64,000 nt of DNA. Origin: a bacterium. GTDB taxonomy: Bacteria; Bacteroidota; Ignavibacteria; Kapaibacteriales; UBA7675. The position numbers and the translations under genes were made by a program. Below are positions 53,401 to 60,099 of this stretch, in pieces. Location: the NCBI GenBank assembly GCA_030430495.1, contig JAUIKM010000019.1, forward strand, positions 1 through 64,000, in the 5' to 3' direction. Below the pieces are notes generated by a model that saw only the letters and a program-made list of their open reading frames with translations, did no database searches and was not told the origin of the DNA. Positions within the stretch are counted from its first letter, which is position 1; each line of letters begins with the position of its first letter.

Positions 53401-55388
53401 CCGTAGTTGGCAACGACCGCATCCAGATCGCCGTCCCCGTCCAGATCGCCGACGGCCACGCGCGTGGAAACTCCGCTGCCGAAAGCGCTCGTGTTAAACA
53501 CGCCCGTGCCCGCATTGACGTCGGCGGTAAAGCTGTAAACCAGCGCGCTCGTAATCGGGTCGCCGCCTGCATTGCTCGCGCCGGTGACCGTCACGTAAAT
53601 GCGCTCGCCCGGATGAAAGTCGCTGTCCGGATTAAAACTGCGCAGCGGGTTGCCGCTGAAAACGCCGCTCTCGGAAATGAATCCCGTCTGCGCGCCGAAA
53701 ATGCGAATGTTCGAGGCCGTCAGCGTCGCCACGCTCATCGTCGTGCTGAAGGTGATGTCGATGTCCGTGTCCACCGGCACGGCAATTGCGTTCGTCGCCG
53801 GACTGAACGAGCTGATCCTCGGCGGCGTTGCGACCGGGCCGTTGTTCAGCCAGATGTTCTGCGCCTGGCCGACATTCGCAATGATCGCATCCAGATCGCC
53901 GTCGCCGTCAAGATCGCCAAGCGCCACGCCCAGACTGCCGTTCGCGCCAAGGGCGCTGCTCACAAATGTGCCGTCGCCGTTGTTGAACCAGATGTCTTCG
54001 GCTTCCGAACCGGTGTTGGACAGAATGGCGTCAAGATCGCCGTCGCCGTCAAGATCGCCAAGCGCCACGCCCGCAGATTGTCCGCCGCCGAAGGTGCTCG
54101 TCGCAAACGAACCGTCGCCGTTGCCCATCCAGATCTGTTCGGCCCCATAGGTCGCCACAATAATGTCGAGGTTGCCGTCGCCGTCCAGATCGCCGATGGC
54201 CGCCCCGCGCGAGTTGCCGCTGACGCCAGAAGTAGCAGCGCTGAAAGTGCCGTCGCCGTTGTTGGTCCAGATCTCGGCTGTCTGATTCTGATTGGCGATG
54301 ACAACGTCGAGGTCGCCGTCGTTGTCCAGATCGCCGATGACGGACTGGCGGCTGTTGCCGGTGCCGAAGGTGCGGCTGCTGAATACAAAGTCGCCGCAGT
54401 TGAGCCAGACCTCGTTGGCGCTGCCGGTGTTGCTCGTCAGCACGACGTCCAGGTCCCCGTCGCCGTCGAGGTCCGCCATATTGACGTCCATCGTTGCGCC
54501 GCCGCCGAAACTCGAGCTGCTGAAGGTACCGTCGCCGTTGTTGGTCCAGATTTCCTGCGACTGATTGTAATTTCCGACGATCGCGTCCAGATCGCCGTCG
54601 TTATCCAGATCGCCGAGCGCCACGTCCTGCGAATTGCCGCTGCCGAAGGTCGATACGCTGAAGGCGCCGTCGCCGTTGTTCAGCCAGATGTCCTGCGGCT
54701 GTCCGTAGTTGGCAACGACCGCATCCAGATCGCCGTCCCCGTCCAGATCGCCGACGGCCACGCGCGTGGAAACTCCACTGCCGAAAGCGCTGGTGTTGAA
54801 CTCACCCGTGCCCACATTGACGTCGACGGTAAACTGGTAGACCAGGGCCTGCCCCAGCGGGTCGCCGCCCGAGCTCGTCGCGCCGGTCACCGTCACGGAC
54901 AGCAATTCGCCTGGATGAAAGTCGCTGTCGGGATTAAAACTGCGCAGCGGGTTGCCACTGAAAACGCCGCTTTCGGAAAGGTATCCGGTCTGCGAACCGA
55001 AGATATTAATGTGCGCCGCCGTCAGCGTCGCCACGCTCATCGTCGTGCTGAACGTGATGTTCACATTCGCCGCGGCTGCAACCTGCGTCGCGTTCGTGGC
55101 CGGAGAAAGCGCCGTGATTTTGGGCGTCTGCGCCGCAAGCTGCGGAACGAGCCCGCCGCCGACGATCGCCATGCCCGCCGCCGCCAGCGAAGCGGCAATC
55201 CGCGGGCTCTTCAGCGGGTTGAGCAGCGCCGCCAGTTTTTCGATGCGCGACTGCAAAAATGCCTTGCGGGCGGTGAGCCGCGGCGAGGCATAACGCTCCG
55301 CCATGTCGCCCGTTTTGCGCAGGCGGCGGCAGTACTTTTTGTAACGGCGAATCAGTTCGAACCGATCGGCACGAGGTCGAAATTTCAT
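47406..55388 (-). CDS. Giant FG-GAP/Ig-like/lactonase-propeller surface protein with T9SS tail
   Basis: 2,660 residues from the ATG at 55388. The signal sequence is unusually long: about 65 basic, helical residues (RFELIRRYKKYCRRLRKTGD) precede the hydrophobic core (IAASLAAAGMAIVGGGL, cleaved near QLAAQ). Four modules follow, each a Big_5-like Ig domain (ISSFSPATNAIAVPVD, ITFSTTMSVAT) plus seven to nine VCBS/FG-GAP blades (LGDLDGDGDLDAIV, IWLNNGDGTF; DxDxDGxxD is a Ca-binding loop). Then an IPT-like and a PKD-like domain, a cadherin-like domain, a YVTN/lactonase-type propeller (VSPDGKHVYAAG), another cadherin-like domain and a T9SS sorting domain (LTPNPGRERVQL). Probably a large Ca-binding adhesin. 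Confidence 0.88.
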   Translation of the reverse strand: MKFRPRADRFELIRRYKKYCRRLRKTGDMAERYASPRLTARKAFLQSRIEKLAALLNPLKSPRIAASLAAAGMAIVGGGLVPQLAAQTPKITALSPATNATQVAAAANVNITFSTTMSVATLTAAHINIFGSQTGYLSESGVFSGNPLRSFNPDSDFHPGELLSVTVTGATSSGGDPLGQALVYQFTVDVNVGTGEFNTSAFGSGVSTRVAVGDLDGDGDLDAVVANYGQPQDIWLNNGDGAFSVSTFGSGNSQDVALGDLDNDGDLDAIVGNYNQSQEIWTNNGDGTFSSSSFGGGATMDVNMADLDGDGDLDVVLTSNTGSANEVWLNCGDFVFSSRTFGTGNSRQSVIGDLDNDGDLDVVIANQNQTAEIWTNNGDGTFSAATSGVSGNSRGAAIGDLDGDGNLDIIVATYGAEQIWMGNGDGSFATSTFGGGQSAGVALGDLDGDGDLDAILSNTGSEAEDIWFNNGDGTFVSSALGANGSLGVALGDLDGDGDLDAIIANVGQAQNIWLNNGPVATPPRISSFSPATNAIAVPVDTDIDITFSTTMSVATLTASNIRIFGAQTGFISESGVFSGNPLRSFNPDSDFHPGERIYVTVTGASNAGGDPITSALVYSFTADVNAGTGVFNTSAFGSGVSTRVAVGDLDGDGDLDAVVANYGQPQDIWLNNGDGAFSVSTFGSGNSQDVALGDLDNDGDLDAIVGNYNQPQEIWTNNGDGTFSSSSFGSGATMDVNMADLDGDGDLDVVLMSNTGSANEVWLNCGDFVFSSRTFGTGNSRQSVIGDLDNDGDLDIVIINQASANHIWLNNGDGTFSAATFGSSGNMRGAAIGDIDGDGNLDVVIARYGGPWIWLGNGDGSFATSAFGSGPAQGVALGDIDGDGDLDAIVANGLTFAEDIWFNNGDGTFVSSSQGGSNSTGVALGDLDGDGDLDAIIANNGQAQNIWINTGGAAAPAAPRISSFSPATNAIAVPVDADIDITFSTTMSVATVTASNIRIFGAQTGFISESGAFSGNPIRNFDPTNNFKPGERVYVTVTGASNAGGDPITSALVYSFTAAAGGDVNFTFLTSTFGGRTSFDVEVGDLDGDGNLDAVFTESYGSQVWLGNGDGTFNSTSFGGGVKSGNGLGDLDGDGDLDVVQAGFNSHDIWLNNGDGTFSISSFGTSNGKDAVIGDLDGDGDLDVIVTVGAGGSGAPNQIWLNNGDATFTSTTFGTGNSSKVDLGDLDNDGDLDAIITNYDQGASIWLNNGDGTFTSAAFGTDRSQDVAIGDLDGDGNLDAVVAHYGRPQSIWIGQGDGTFNSSTFGSNQGEAVDLGDLDGDGDLDAIVAHTFGSAQKVWLNNGDGTFTSFGLGGGSSFGVAMGDIDNDGDLDAIIANALNQADEIWLNVSVPQITDRSPAPATTAAVRSDNIEVTFSEALDPTSATNSIFIVNGAQTGRLTTSAAFSTLNGGSKVVVDPAADFKAGERIHVTVTNAQSSAGVPISSASVWTFRAAADAGSAVFTTSSFGGRTSFDVEVGDLDGDGNLDAVFTESYGSQVWLGNGDGTFNSTSFGGGVKSGNGLGDLDGDGDLDVIQAGFNSHDIWLNNGDGTFSISSFGTGNGKDAAIGDLDGDGDLDVIVSIGAGGSGAPNQIWLNNGDGTFTSTAFGTGNSSKADLGDLDNDGDLDAIITNYDQGASIWLNNGDGTFTSTAFGTDRSQDVALGDLDGDGNLDAVTAHYGRPQSIWIGQGDGTFNSSSFGHNQGEAVDLGDLDGDGDLDAIVGHTFGSAQRIWLNNGDGTFASSSLGSGSSFGVAIGDVDNDGDLDAIIANALNQADDIWLNLQAPQLTDVTPTCIVASSAEQQVTLCGIDLAVTGATITTLNSSGASVGTASIGTSQLTPQKILATIPAGLTSTAGNLTLTLFTSAGATSANLTVYPGISISGAAGECSNEPVVYSAEPVVGGATIVWSVTGGTIQSGQGSHTVEVLWEAGNSGELTVERSYEVNCTTSASFSAGTVAFIAAAADLMTSTQGSVSTNVLTNDSGTGLNIVNLEMPANGSATHANGVVTYTPDGGYAGTDLFNYTIENDAGCRATAAIIVSVINSECLPINLEYVERQKNRSGDVRGLDGVESAVVSPDGKHVYAAGRSDHSIAIFTRDENSGALSYEGRVRNQRGGVKGLKYVSDIAVSPDGAQVYAVGYGDNSLAIFDRDSSTGLLSYVECKKRGTMDGGLQISGLKRPRALSVSPDGRSIYVTGYDDHSLAHFSVAAGSVAYEGVYKHGSGGVSRMRQPIGLDVSKDGAQVYVTSTRDDALVQFDRNTGDGALTFVAAYRDGIDGNDGLDKASDVSVSSDGKNVYVAGSGENKLATFDRNAVDGSLTFDDVMEDGVGGVEGLAAVRSVQSSNDACHVWTSSPVDNSVAVFERSLEDGDVTFIENAVDGLAGFDGLRGALMTALSPAGDHAYVAGAGEDALAVVFRNRRPQAEADVKGNVDASAVTTITVLNNDDDVDDHVLSIVSATDGTLGTTAISGGGTTIDYTAGAATGTDEFTYTVEDGHGGSSTATVTVNVAVTKSGASGAAAAHASAWDLQLTPNPGRERVQLNFKLEAAAAARVEITDMRGVRRTAQDLGTLAAGDQRFELLLREATGLQLEAGVYVVELFIRADGGTEDSVTQVLVVR

Positions 55389-55755
55389 GGGGAGCTCCGG
55401 AAGCAGACTTTCATGCGGAATGGAAAATACGACTTGCGACAAAGCGGCGTTTCAACTACTGGTGCGTTCAAACGCATTGACAAACAGAAAATAGCCAAAA
55501 GCGGCAAATAATCGCCTGTTCGCCCGTAATTCGTCGGATTGCCGGGAACCGGGACGCGCCTGCGCCAACGCACTCAACACCTTTCCGAAGCCGATCGCGC
55601 GCCGCGGCGAGGCAGACCGCGACGAAGATCGCGCCCCGACAACAGGGGACCGTTTGCATGCATTTCGTAATTTGACGCCAGTCCACTCCCCCCGCGCCCG
55701 GCCTTTGGCCGTGGGATTTTGTGCACGCGGCCCGGATCCCAGCCGGAAATTCTGA
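55389..55755. other. Divergent intergenic region, nothing specific recognised
   Basis: About 370 bases between the giant minus-strand gene and lpxD. It must hold promoters for both. I see no TACGTA boxes, palindrome or terminator in it. Confidence 0.5.
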
Positions 55756-56712
55756 ATGAAACTAGCTCAAGATCTTTGTGCCGCCGACATCCTTGCCGCC
55801 CTGCGCGCAATCGGTATTCAGGCTCAACTGCACCGCGGTGCGGCGGATACAGCCATCCGTGGATTAAACCTGCTGCCGCTGGCCCGGCCGGACGACCTCG
55901 TTTTTGTGGATGCGCCCAAATACTTTGCGGCGGCGCTGCAATCCCCGGCCGCCGTGATTCTGTGTCGCAACCTTCCGCCGGACGGGGCGGAGTCACAGAC
56001 GAGCCTGATTATCACCGACGATCCTTTTGCTGCATTCGGCCGGCTCATTGATCATTTTGGCGCGCGCGCCGGCGCGGAGGCAATCATCGGCGCGGGAACG
56101 CAGATCGAAGCCGGCGCGCACATCGGCAAGGATGTTCGGATCGGTCGCAACTGCGTCATCCGCGCCAATGCCGTCATCCATCCCGGCACGACAATCGGCG
56201 ACAATGTAATTATTCAGTCCGGCAGCGTCATCGGCGGCGACGGCTTTTATTATCAACGCCGGGCGGACGGCCTGCTCAGGTTGCCCTCCGGCGGCGACTG
56301 CATTATTGCGGACGACGTGGAAATCGGCGCGGGCTGCACGATCGACCGCGGCGTCACCGCTGCCACGATGATCGGCGTCGGCACAAAAATCGACAACCTC
56401 GTGCACGTCGGGCACGACACCGTCATCGGCGTGCATTGTTTAATTGCGGGCTGCGTCGGCATTGCGGGCACGGCGGTGATTGAAGACGAGGTGACGCTCT
56501 GGGGACAGGTCGGCGTCGGCAGCCTGGTAAGGATTGGCCGCGGTGCTGAAATCCTGGCCAAAAGCGCGGTGTTGCAGAACGTCCCGCCCGGCGAACGCTG
56601 GTTCGGCACGCCCGCACGCGACGCGCGCCGACACATGCGGGAACTGGTGCTGCTTAAACAGATGACAGCAACGGACAAACAATCAACACCCGCTCAACAC
56701 GACAATGTTTAA
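55756..56712 (+). CDS. lpxD: LpxD-type acyl-ACP-dependent N-acyltransferase
   Basis: 318 residues. The N-terminal LpxD domain (about 1-100: GLNLLPLARPDDLVFVDAPKYF) precedes a left-handed beta-helix of hexapeptide repeats (IGAGTQIEAGAHIGKDVRIG ...). His220 in HVGHDTVIG aligns with the catalytic His of E. coli LpxD (IAHNVVIG). The enzyme N-acylates UDP-3-O-acylglucosamine in lipid A synthesis. It is somewhat shorter than the usual 340 residues and is not next to lpxC, fabZ or lpxA; instead an ABC exporter gene follows 27 bases after the stop. It could be a second, specialised LpxD acylating another sugar-amine substrate. Confidence 0.85.
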   Translation: MKLAQDLCAADILAALRAIGIQAQLHRGAADTAIRGLNLLPLARPDDLVFVDAPKYFAAALQSPAAVILCRNLPPDGAESQTSLIITDDPFAAFGRLIDHFGARAGAEAIIGAGTQIEAGAHIGKDVRIGRNCVIRANAVIHPGTTIGDNVIIQSGSVIGGDGFYYQRRADGLLRLPSGGDCIIADDVEIGAGCTIDRGVTAATMIGVGTKIDNLVHVGHDTVIGVHCLIAGCVGIAGTAVIEDEVTLWGQVGVGSLVRIGRGAEILAKSAVLQNVPPGERWFGTPARDARRHMRELVLLKQMTATDKQSTPAQHDNV

Positions 56713-56739
56713 TCTGTCAACTGCCGGAACAGAAGCGCA

Positions 56740-58398
56740 ATGCAGGTACTGAATTTAATTAAACGCGAATCCAATATGTCCTTCCGCGGCCTGATCGGTC
56801 TGGCGGCGGTGAGCGGCATTGCCAACGCCGGCCTGCTCGCGCTGATCAACAACATTATCGGCAGCGAGGACAACTCGGCAACGGGGTTCAGCAGTCTGCT
56901 GCTCTTTGCGGTCGTCATCGCCGTGTTTTACTTCAGCAAAAAATACATCCTGCACCGCTCCACGATCATTGTTGAAAAAGTGGTGTCCAAACTGCGGATG
57001 CGCATCGCCGACAAAATCCGCAAGTCCGAACTGGCCGTGATTGAATCAATCGGCCGCTCCGACATTTACGCGCGCGTCACGCAGGACGCCAACTACATTT
57101 CACAGACGGCGGCCTACCTGATCAACGCCTGTCAGGCCGCGGTGATGATCGGCGCGAGCGTGCTCTACCTGGCCTGGTTGTCCGTACCCGCATTCCTGAT
57201 TACGGCCGTGGCGGTGGGCGGCGGATTTGTGTTTTACACCAATCGCCAGAAGTTAATCCGCAGCGACATCCGCACGATGTTTAAAAAGGAAACCGAGTTT
57301 TTTGAGTCGCTGAACGAGATTCTCTCCGGCATCAAAGAGCTCAAACTGCATCACCGCAAAAACGAACGCCTCTACGAGAGTTTTGTGCGCCTGGCGCGCG
57401 AAACGGAGGAAGTTAAAATCCGCACCGGTTTCCACTACGTGCACAACTTCAGCTTCTCGCAGATGTTTTTCTACGTGCTGATCGGCATCATGATTTTTGT
57501 GCTGCCCAAATTCGGCGGCGGCGAGATGGCCACGACGACCAAACTCGTCACGGCGCTCCTGTTTATTGTCGGCCCGATCGAATCGCTCGTCGGCAGCGTG
57601 CAGTTGTTTACAAAAGCCAATGTCGCCGCACAGAACATCGAAACGCTGGAGCGTCGGCTGGAGCAGGCCGCCGACCCGCGCCAGGCGGCCAGGCAGACTG
57701 CGGCGCCCTACCCGGACAATCCGCATTCCATCGAAGCGCTTGCGTTTAAACACTCAATTGAGCTGCGGAATCTCGAGTTTGAATACGCCAACGGCGCCGG
57801 CGGCGAATCGTTCCGGGTCGGCCCGCTCGACCTGAGTGTTAAAAAGGGCGAGCGCCTGTTTATTGTCGGCGGAAACGGCAGCGGCAAATCGACTTTGTTA
57901 AAACTTGTCGCCGGGCTGTACTTTCCGGCGGGCGGGCACATCGCGGTTGACGACCGGGTGTTGATGCTGGACGACTACCCGGCTTACCGCGAACTTTTCT
58001 CGGCGGTCTTCACGGATTTCCACTTGTTCAAGTTTCTCTACGGCGTCGAACAGAGCGACCCGCAGGTATTCAGTCGTCTGCTGGAGATGCTGCATCTCAA
58101 CGCCAAGACGTCGTTTACCGACGGCAAGTTCAGCGAGTTGAATCTCTCGACGGGCCAGCGCAAGCGCCTGGCGCTGATAGCCGCGATCGTGGAGGACAAG
58201 GAGATTCTGATTTTCGACGAGGCCGCGGCGGATCAGGATCCGGAGTTTAAGCGTCACTTTTACGAAACGCTGCTGCCGGAGCTGAGCGCGCGCGGCAAGA
58301 CAATTATTGCGGTAACGCACGACGACGTGTATTTTGACCGGGCGGACCGCGTGGTGAAGATGGAATTCGGCACGATCAGCCGCGAGGCGGACGTTTAG
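56740..58398 (+). CDS. ABC transporter, cyclic-peptide/siderophore exporter type (PvdE/SyrD/YojI-like)
   Basis: 552 residues, membrane and ATPase domains fused. Six hydrophobic segments lie in residues about 18-290. The nucleotide-binding domain has Walker A GGNGSGKSTLL (about 376), signature LSTGQRKRLALI (the TGQ in place of SGGQ is typical of the PvdE/SyrD cyclic-peptide exporter family) and Walker B ILIFDEAAADQD with a switch His (AVTHDD). It acts as a homodimer in the inner membrane. Following lpxD by 27 bases, it may export an acylated product, though no peptide synthetase is nearby. Confidence 0.85.
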   Translation: MQVLNLIKRESNMSFRGLIGLAAVSGIANAGLLALINNIIGSEDNSATGFSSLLLFAVVIAVFYFSKKYILHRSTIIVEKVVSKLRMRIADKIRKSELAVIESIGRSDIYARVTQDANYISQTAAYLINACQAAVMIGASVLYLAWLSVPAFLITAVAVGGGFVFYTNRQKLIRSDIRTMFKKETEFFESLNEILSGIKELKLHHRKNERLYESFVRLARETEEVKIRTGFHYVHNFSFSQMFFYVLIGIMIFVLPKFGGGEMATTTKLVTALLFIVGPIESLVGSVQLFTKANVAAQNIETLERRLEQAADPRQAARQTAAPYPDNPHSIEALAFKHSIELRNLEFEYANGAGGESFRVGPLDLSVKKGERLFIVGGNGSGKSTLLKLVAGLYFPAGGHIAVDDRVLMLDDYPAYRELFSAVFTDFHLFKFLYGVEQSDPQVFSRLLEMLHLNAKTSFTDGKFSELNLSTGQRKRLALIAAIVEDKEILIFDEAAADQDPEFKRHFYETLLPELSARGKTIIAVTHDDVYFDRADRVVKMEFGTISREADV

Positions 58399-58600
58399 GA
58401 TTTCGCCCGGGGCGCTGGCGTCTCACTTTGCCCACTCGCGGACTCGGGGCTGCACTGGCCGCTGGACACCTTTTTTGTTTGTCACGGGGATTGGAGTTGA
58501 GAGCTGAAGCACTATTGACAGACTTGCAGTTTGCGGCTGCGGTGTTTGAGGTTGGCTTGAGACTTCTGACTCAATGGCAAACAAGAGAAGGCTGTTAAAA
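58399..58600. repeat. Intergenic region with a degenerate repeat copy (H)
   Basis: CACCTTTTTTGTTTGTCACG (about 58468-58486) and GGCAAACAAGAGAAGGCTG (about 58577-58595) resemble the inner ends of the dispersed palindromic repeat, facing each other. The outer ends are not recognisable. Uncertain family member. Confidence 0.3.
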
Positions 58601-59053
58601 ATGGAGAAAATAATCATGGATCAGTTTATGCAGGCGGCCATCGACGAGGCCAAAAAGGGAATTAACGAGGGCGGCATCCCGATCGGTTCGGTGTTGGTGC
58701 ACAAGGGTGAAATTATCGGACGCGGCCACAACCAGCGCATCCAGCAGGGCAGCGTAATCCGCCACGGCGAGATGGACGCGCTCGAAAACGCCGGCCGCCA
58801 ACCGGCCAGAGTTTATCGCGAATGTGTATTGTACACGACGCTTTCGCCCTGCCCGATGTGTTCGGGCACGATCCTGCTCTACAGCATCCCCAAAGTTGTC
58901 GTAGGAGAAAACCACACCTTTATGGGCGAGGAGGAATTGTTAAGGAGCCGCGGGGTGGAAGTCGTCGTGCTTAACAACGCCGAGTGCCGGCGGATGATGG
59001 AGAATTTCATCAGTTCCAGGCCGGAGGCGTGGAGGGAGGATATTGGGGAGTGA
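58601..59053 (+). CDS. Cytosine deaminase of the fungal FCY1 type
   Basis: 150 residues from the ATG at 58601 (58616 is also possible). Zinc motifs: His55 and Glu57 in RHGEMDALENAG, Cys84 and Cys87 in LSPCPMCSGT. The match to yeast cytosine deaminase Fcy1 is long and specific: GGIPIGS, GRGHNQR, LYTTLSPC, SIPKVVVGEN, SRGVEVVV, RPEAWREDIGE (yeast ends similarly in DIGE). It should hydrolyse cytosine to uracil and ammonia. This differs from the CodA amidohydrolase type common in bacteria. Stand-alone gene after a repeat-containing spacer. Confidence 0.88.
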   Translation: MEKIIMDQFMQAAIDEAKKGINEGGIPIGSVLVHKGEIIGRGHNQRIQQGSVIRHGEMDALENAGRQPARVYRECVLYTTLSPCPMCSGTILLYSIPKVVVGENHTFMGEEELLRSRGVEVVVLNNAECRRMMENFISSRPEAWREDIGE

Positions 59054-59089
59054 GGTTAACAGTCGGCCTTACAGCGTTTGTGTTTGAAG

Positions 59090-59743
59090 TCAGCATTCAA
59101 GCTCACAATTTTCGCCCCCGAAGAACAGTTCGTACAAATCCGGCGGAAAGTAGTAGTTATAAACATCCGCCGGTGTATTGGGCGGCAAGGGTACAATTAC
59201 TACAAGATAGGTAAGTTTTTCGTTGACCCAATCGTCCGAGAATGCGCGGCTTTCCAGCAAAAAGAGCCCGCATTTCCTGATGCAATTTTGAACGGCACAA
59301 TCGGCGTTGGAGAGCAGATCATTATCCATCATTAGTTCGAATATCTGCTCTAGTACTTCGCGGCGAATGTCGCGACCACCCTTAAACATTGCATCGAACT
59401 GTAGCAGTTGCAGCAGAAAAGCCGTGCATTTCGAAACCACAACTTCATACCGCTTGAGTTGCAGAGAAATCCGAGTTAGTTTAACCAAAGAGAGAAACCC
59501 GGTGTAAAACTCCCGCCCTTGATCCACTTGCTTTCCATCGTTTTGTGCAATCGTATCTTGCAAGAGTTTTTGAATCCTTTTACACGCCCTATCAAAACTC
59601 CGAGCATCCGCTTTTGGCAGCACCGAGTTCAACCACATTTCGAGGAACTTTGGGTTTTCACAGTACGCCATTCTAATCTGCCGGCGCAGTTGCTCATGGC
59701 TTGATTTATTGAGTATCAGTTCCATTGTCTCGTATTCAGTCAT
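59090..59743 (-). CDS. Uncharacterised helical protein in an AT-richer islet
   Basis: 217 residues, mostly helical (LSLVKLTRISLQLKRYEVVV; VLEQIFELMMDNDLLSN), no signal peptide or membrane span. The C-terminus has a Pro-rich stretch (VPLPPNTPADVYNYYFPP) and ends in Cys (ENCELEC). No family recognised. It is convergent with the cytosine deaminase gene and divergent from the HNH nuclease gene 357 bases away. By eye the whole stretch 59.1-61.3 kb is AT-richer than its surroundings, so these two genes were probably acquired together. Confidence 0.6.
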   Translation of the reverse strand: MTEYETMELILNKSSHEQLRRQIRMAYCENPKFLEMWLNSVLPKADARSFDRACKRIQKLLQDTIAQNDGKQVDQGREFYTGFLSLVKLTRISLQLKRYEVVVSKCTAFLLQLLQFDAMFKGGRDIRREVLEQIFELMMDNDLLSNADCAVQNCIRKCGLFLLESRAFSDDWVNEKLTYLVVIVPLPPNTPADVYNYYFPPDLYELFFGGENCELEC

Positions 59744-60099
59744 CTATCCAATCCTTGTTCCAATCGCATACATTGCAGTTCAATTGCGCTTAAACAGTCT
59801 TTTGTTTCAACGACGCACCGAGATTAAGCATATAATTAGACAATTGCCAGGTGTTTTTGCGCCATTTGAACAATGTGATCTGTTTGCCAACCAAGATTAA
59901 GCGGGGAAATATCTCAATCAGTCTGGATTATTAAGTTCGACAACCACAAAACCTGTCCCTGCCATTTGTTCTCAACTAGCCACGGTCATCTCGAATTTAG
60001 ACACGTCCTTTGTTCGTCGCCGCGAAATTGATATTATTGCCGCGATCTTTGACTGATCTCAATCCACTTTGTCCAATTGTTATATGGCAACGGCGCACC
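59744..60099. other. Divergent AT-rich intergenic region
   Basis: About 356 bases between the helical-protein gene and the HNH gene. No gene, terminator or clear inverted repeat seen. Presumably contains promoters for both. Confidence 0.5.

Noticed and set aside
52971-55511. 846-codon open frame on the plus strand across the giant T9SS gene
   Set aside because: It is antisense to the FG-GAP repeats and reads as a periodic Val/Asp/Ile-rich pattern produced by the repeated DNA. It has no signal, domain or start context.
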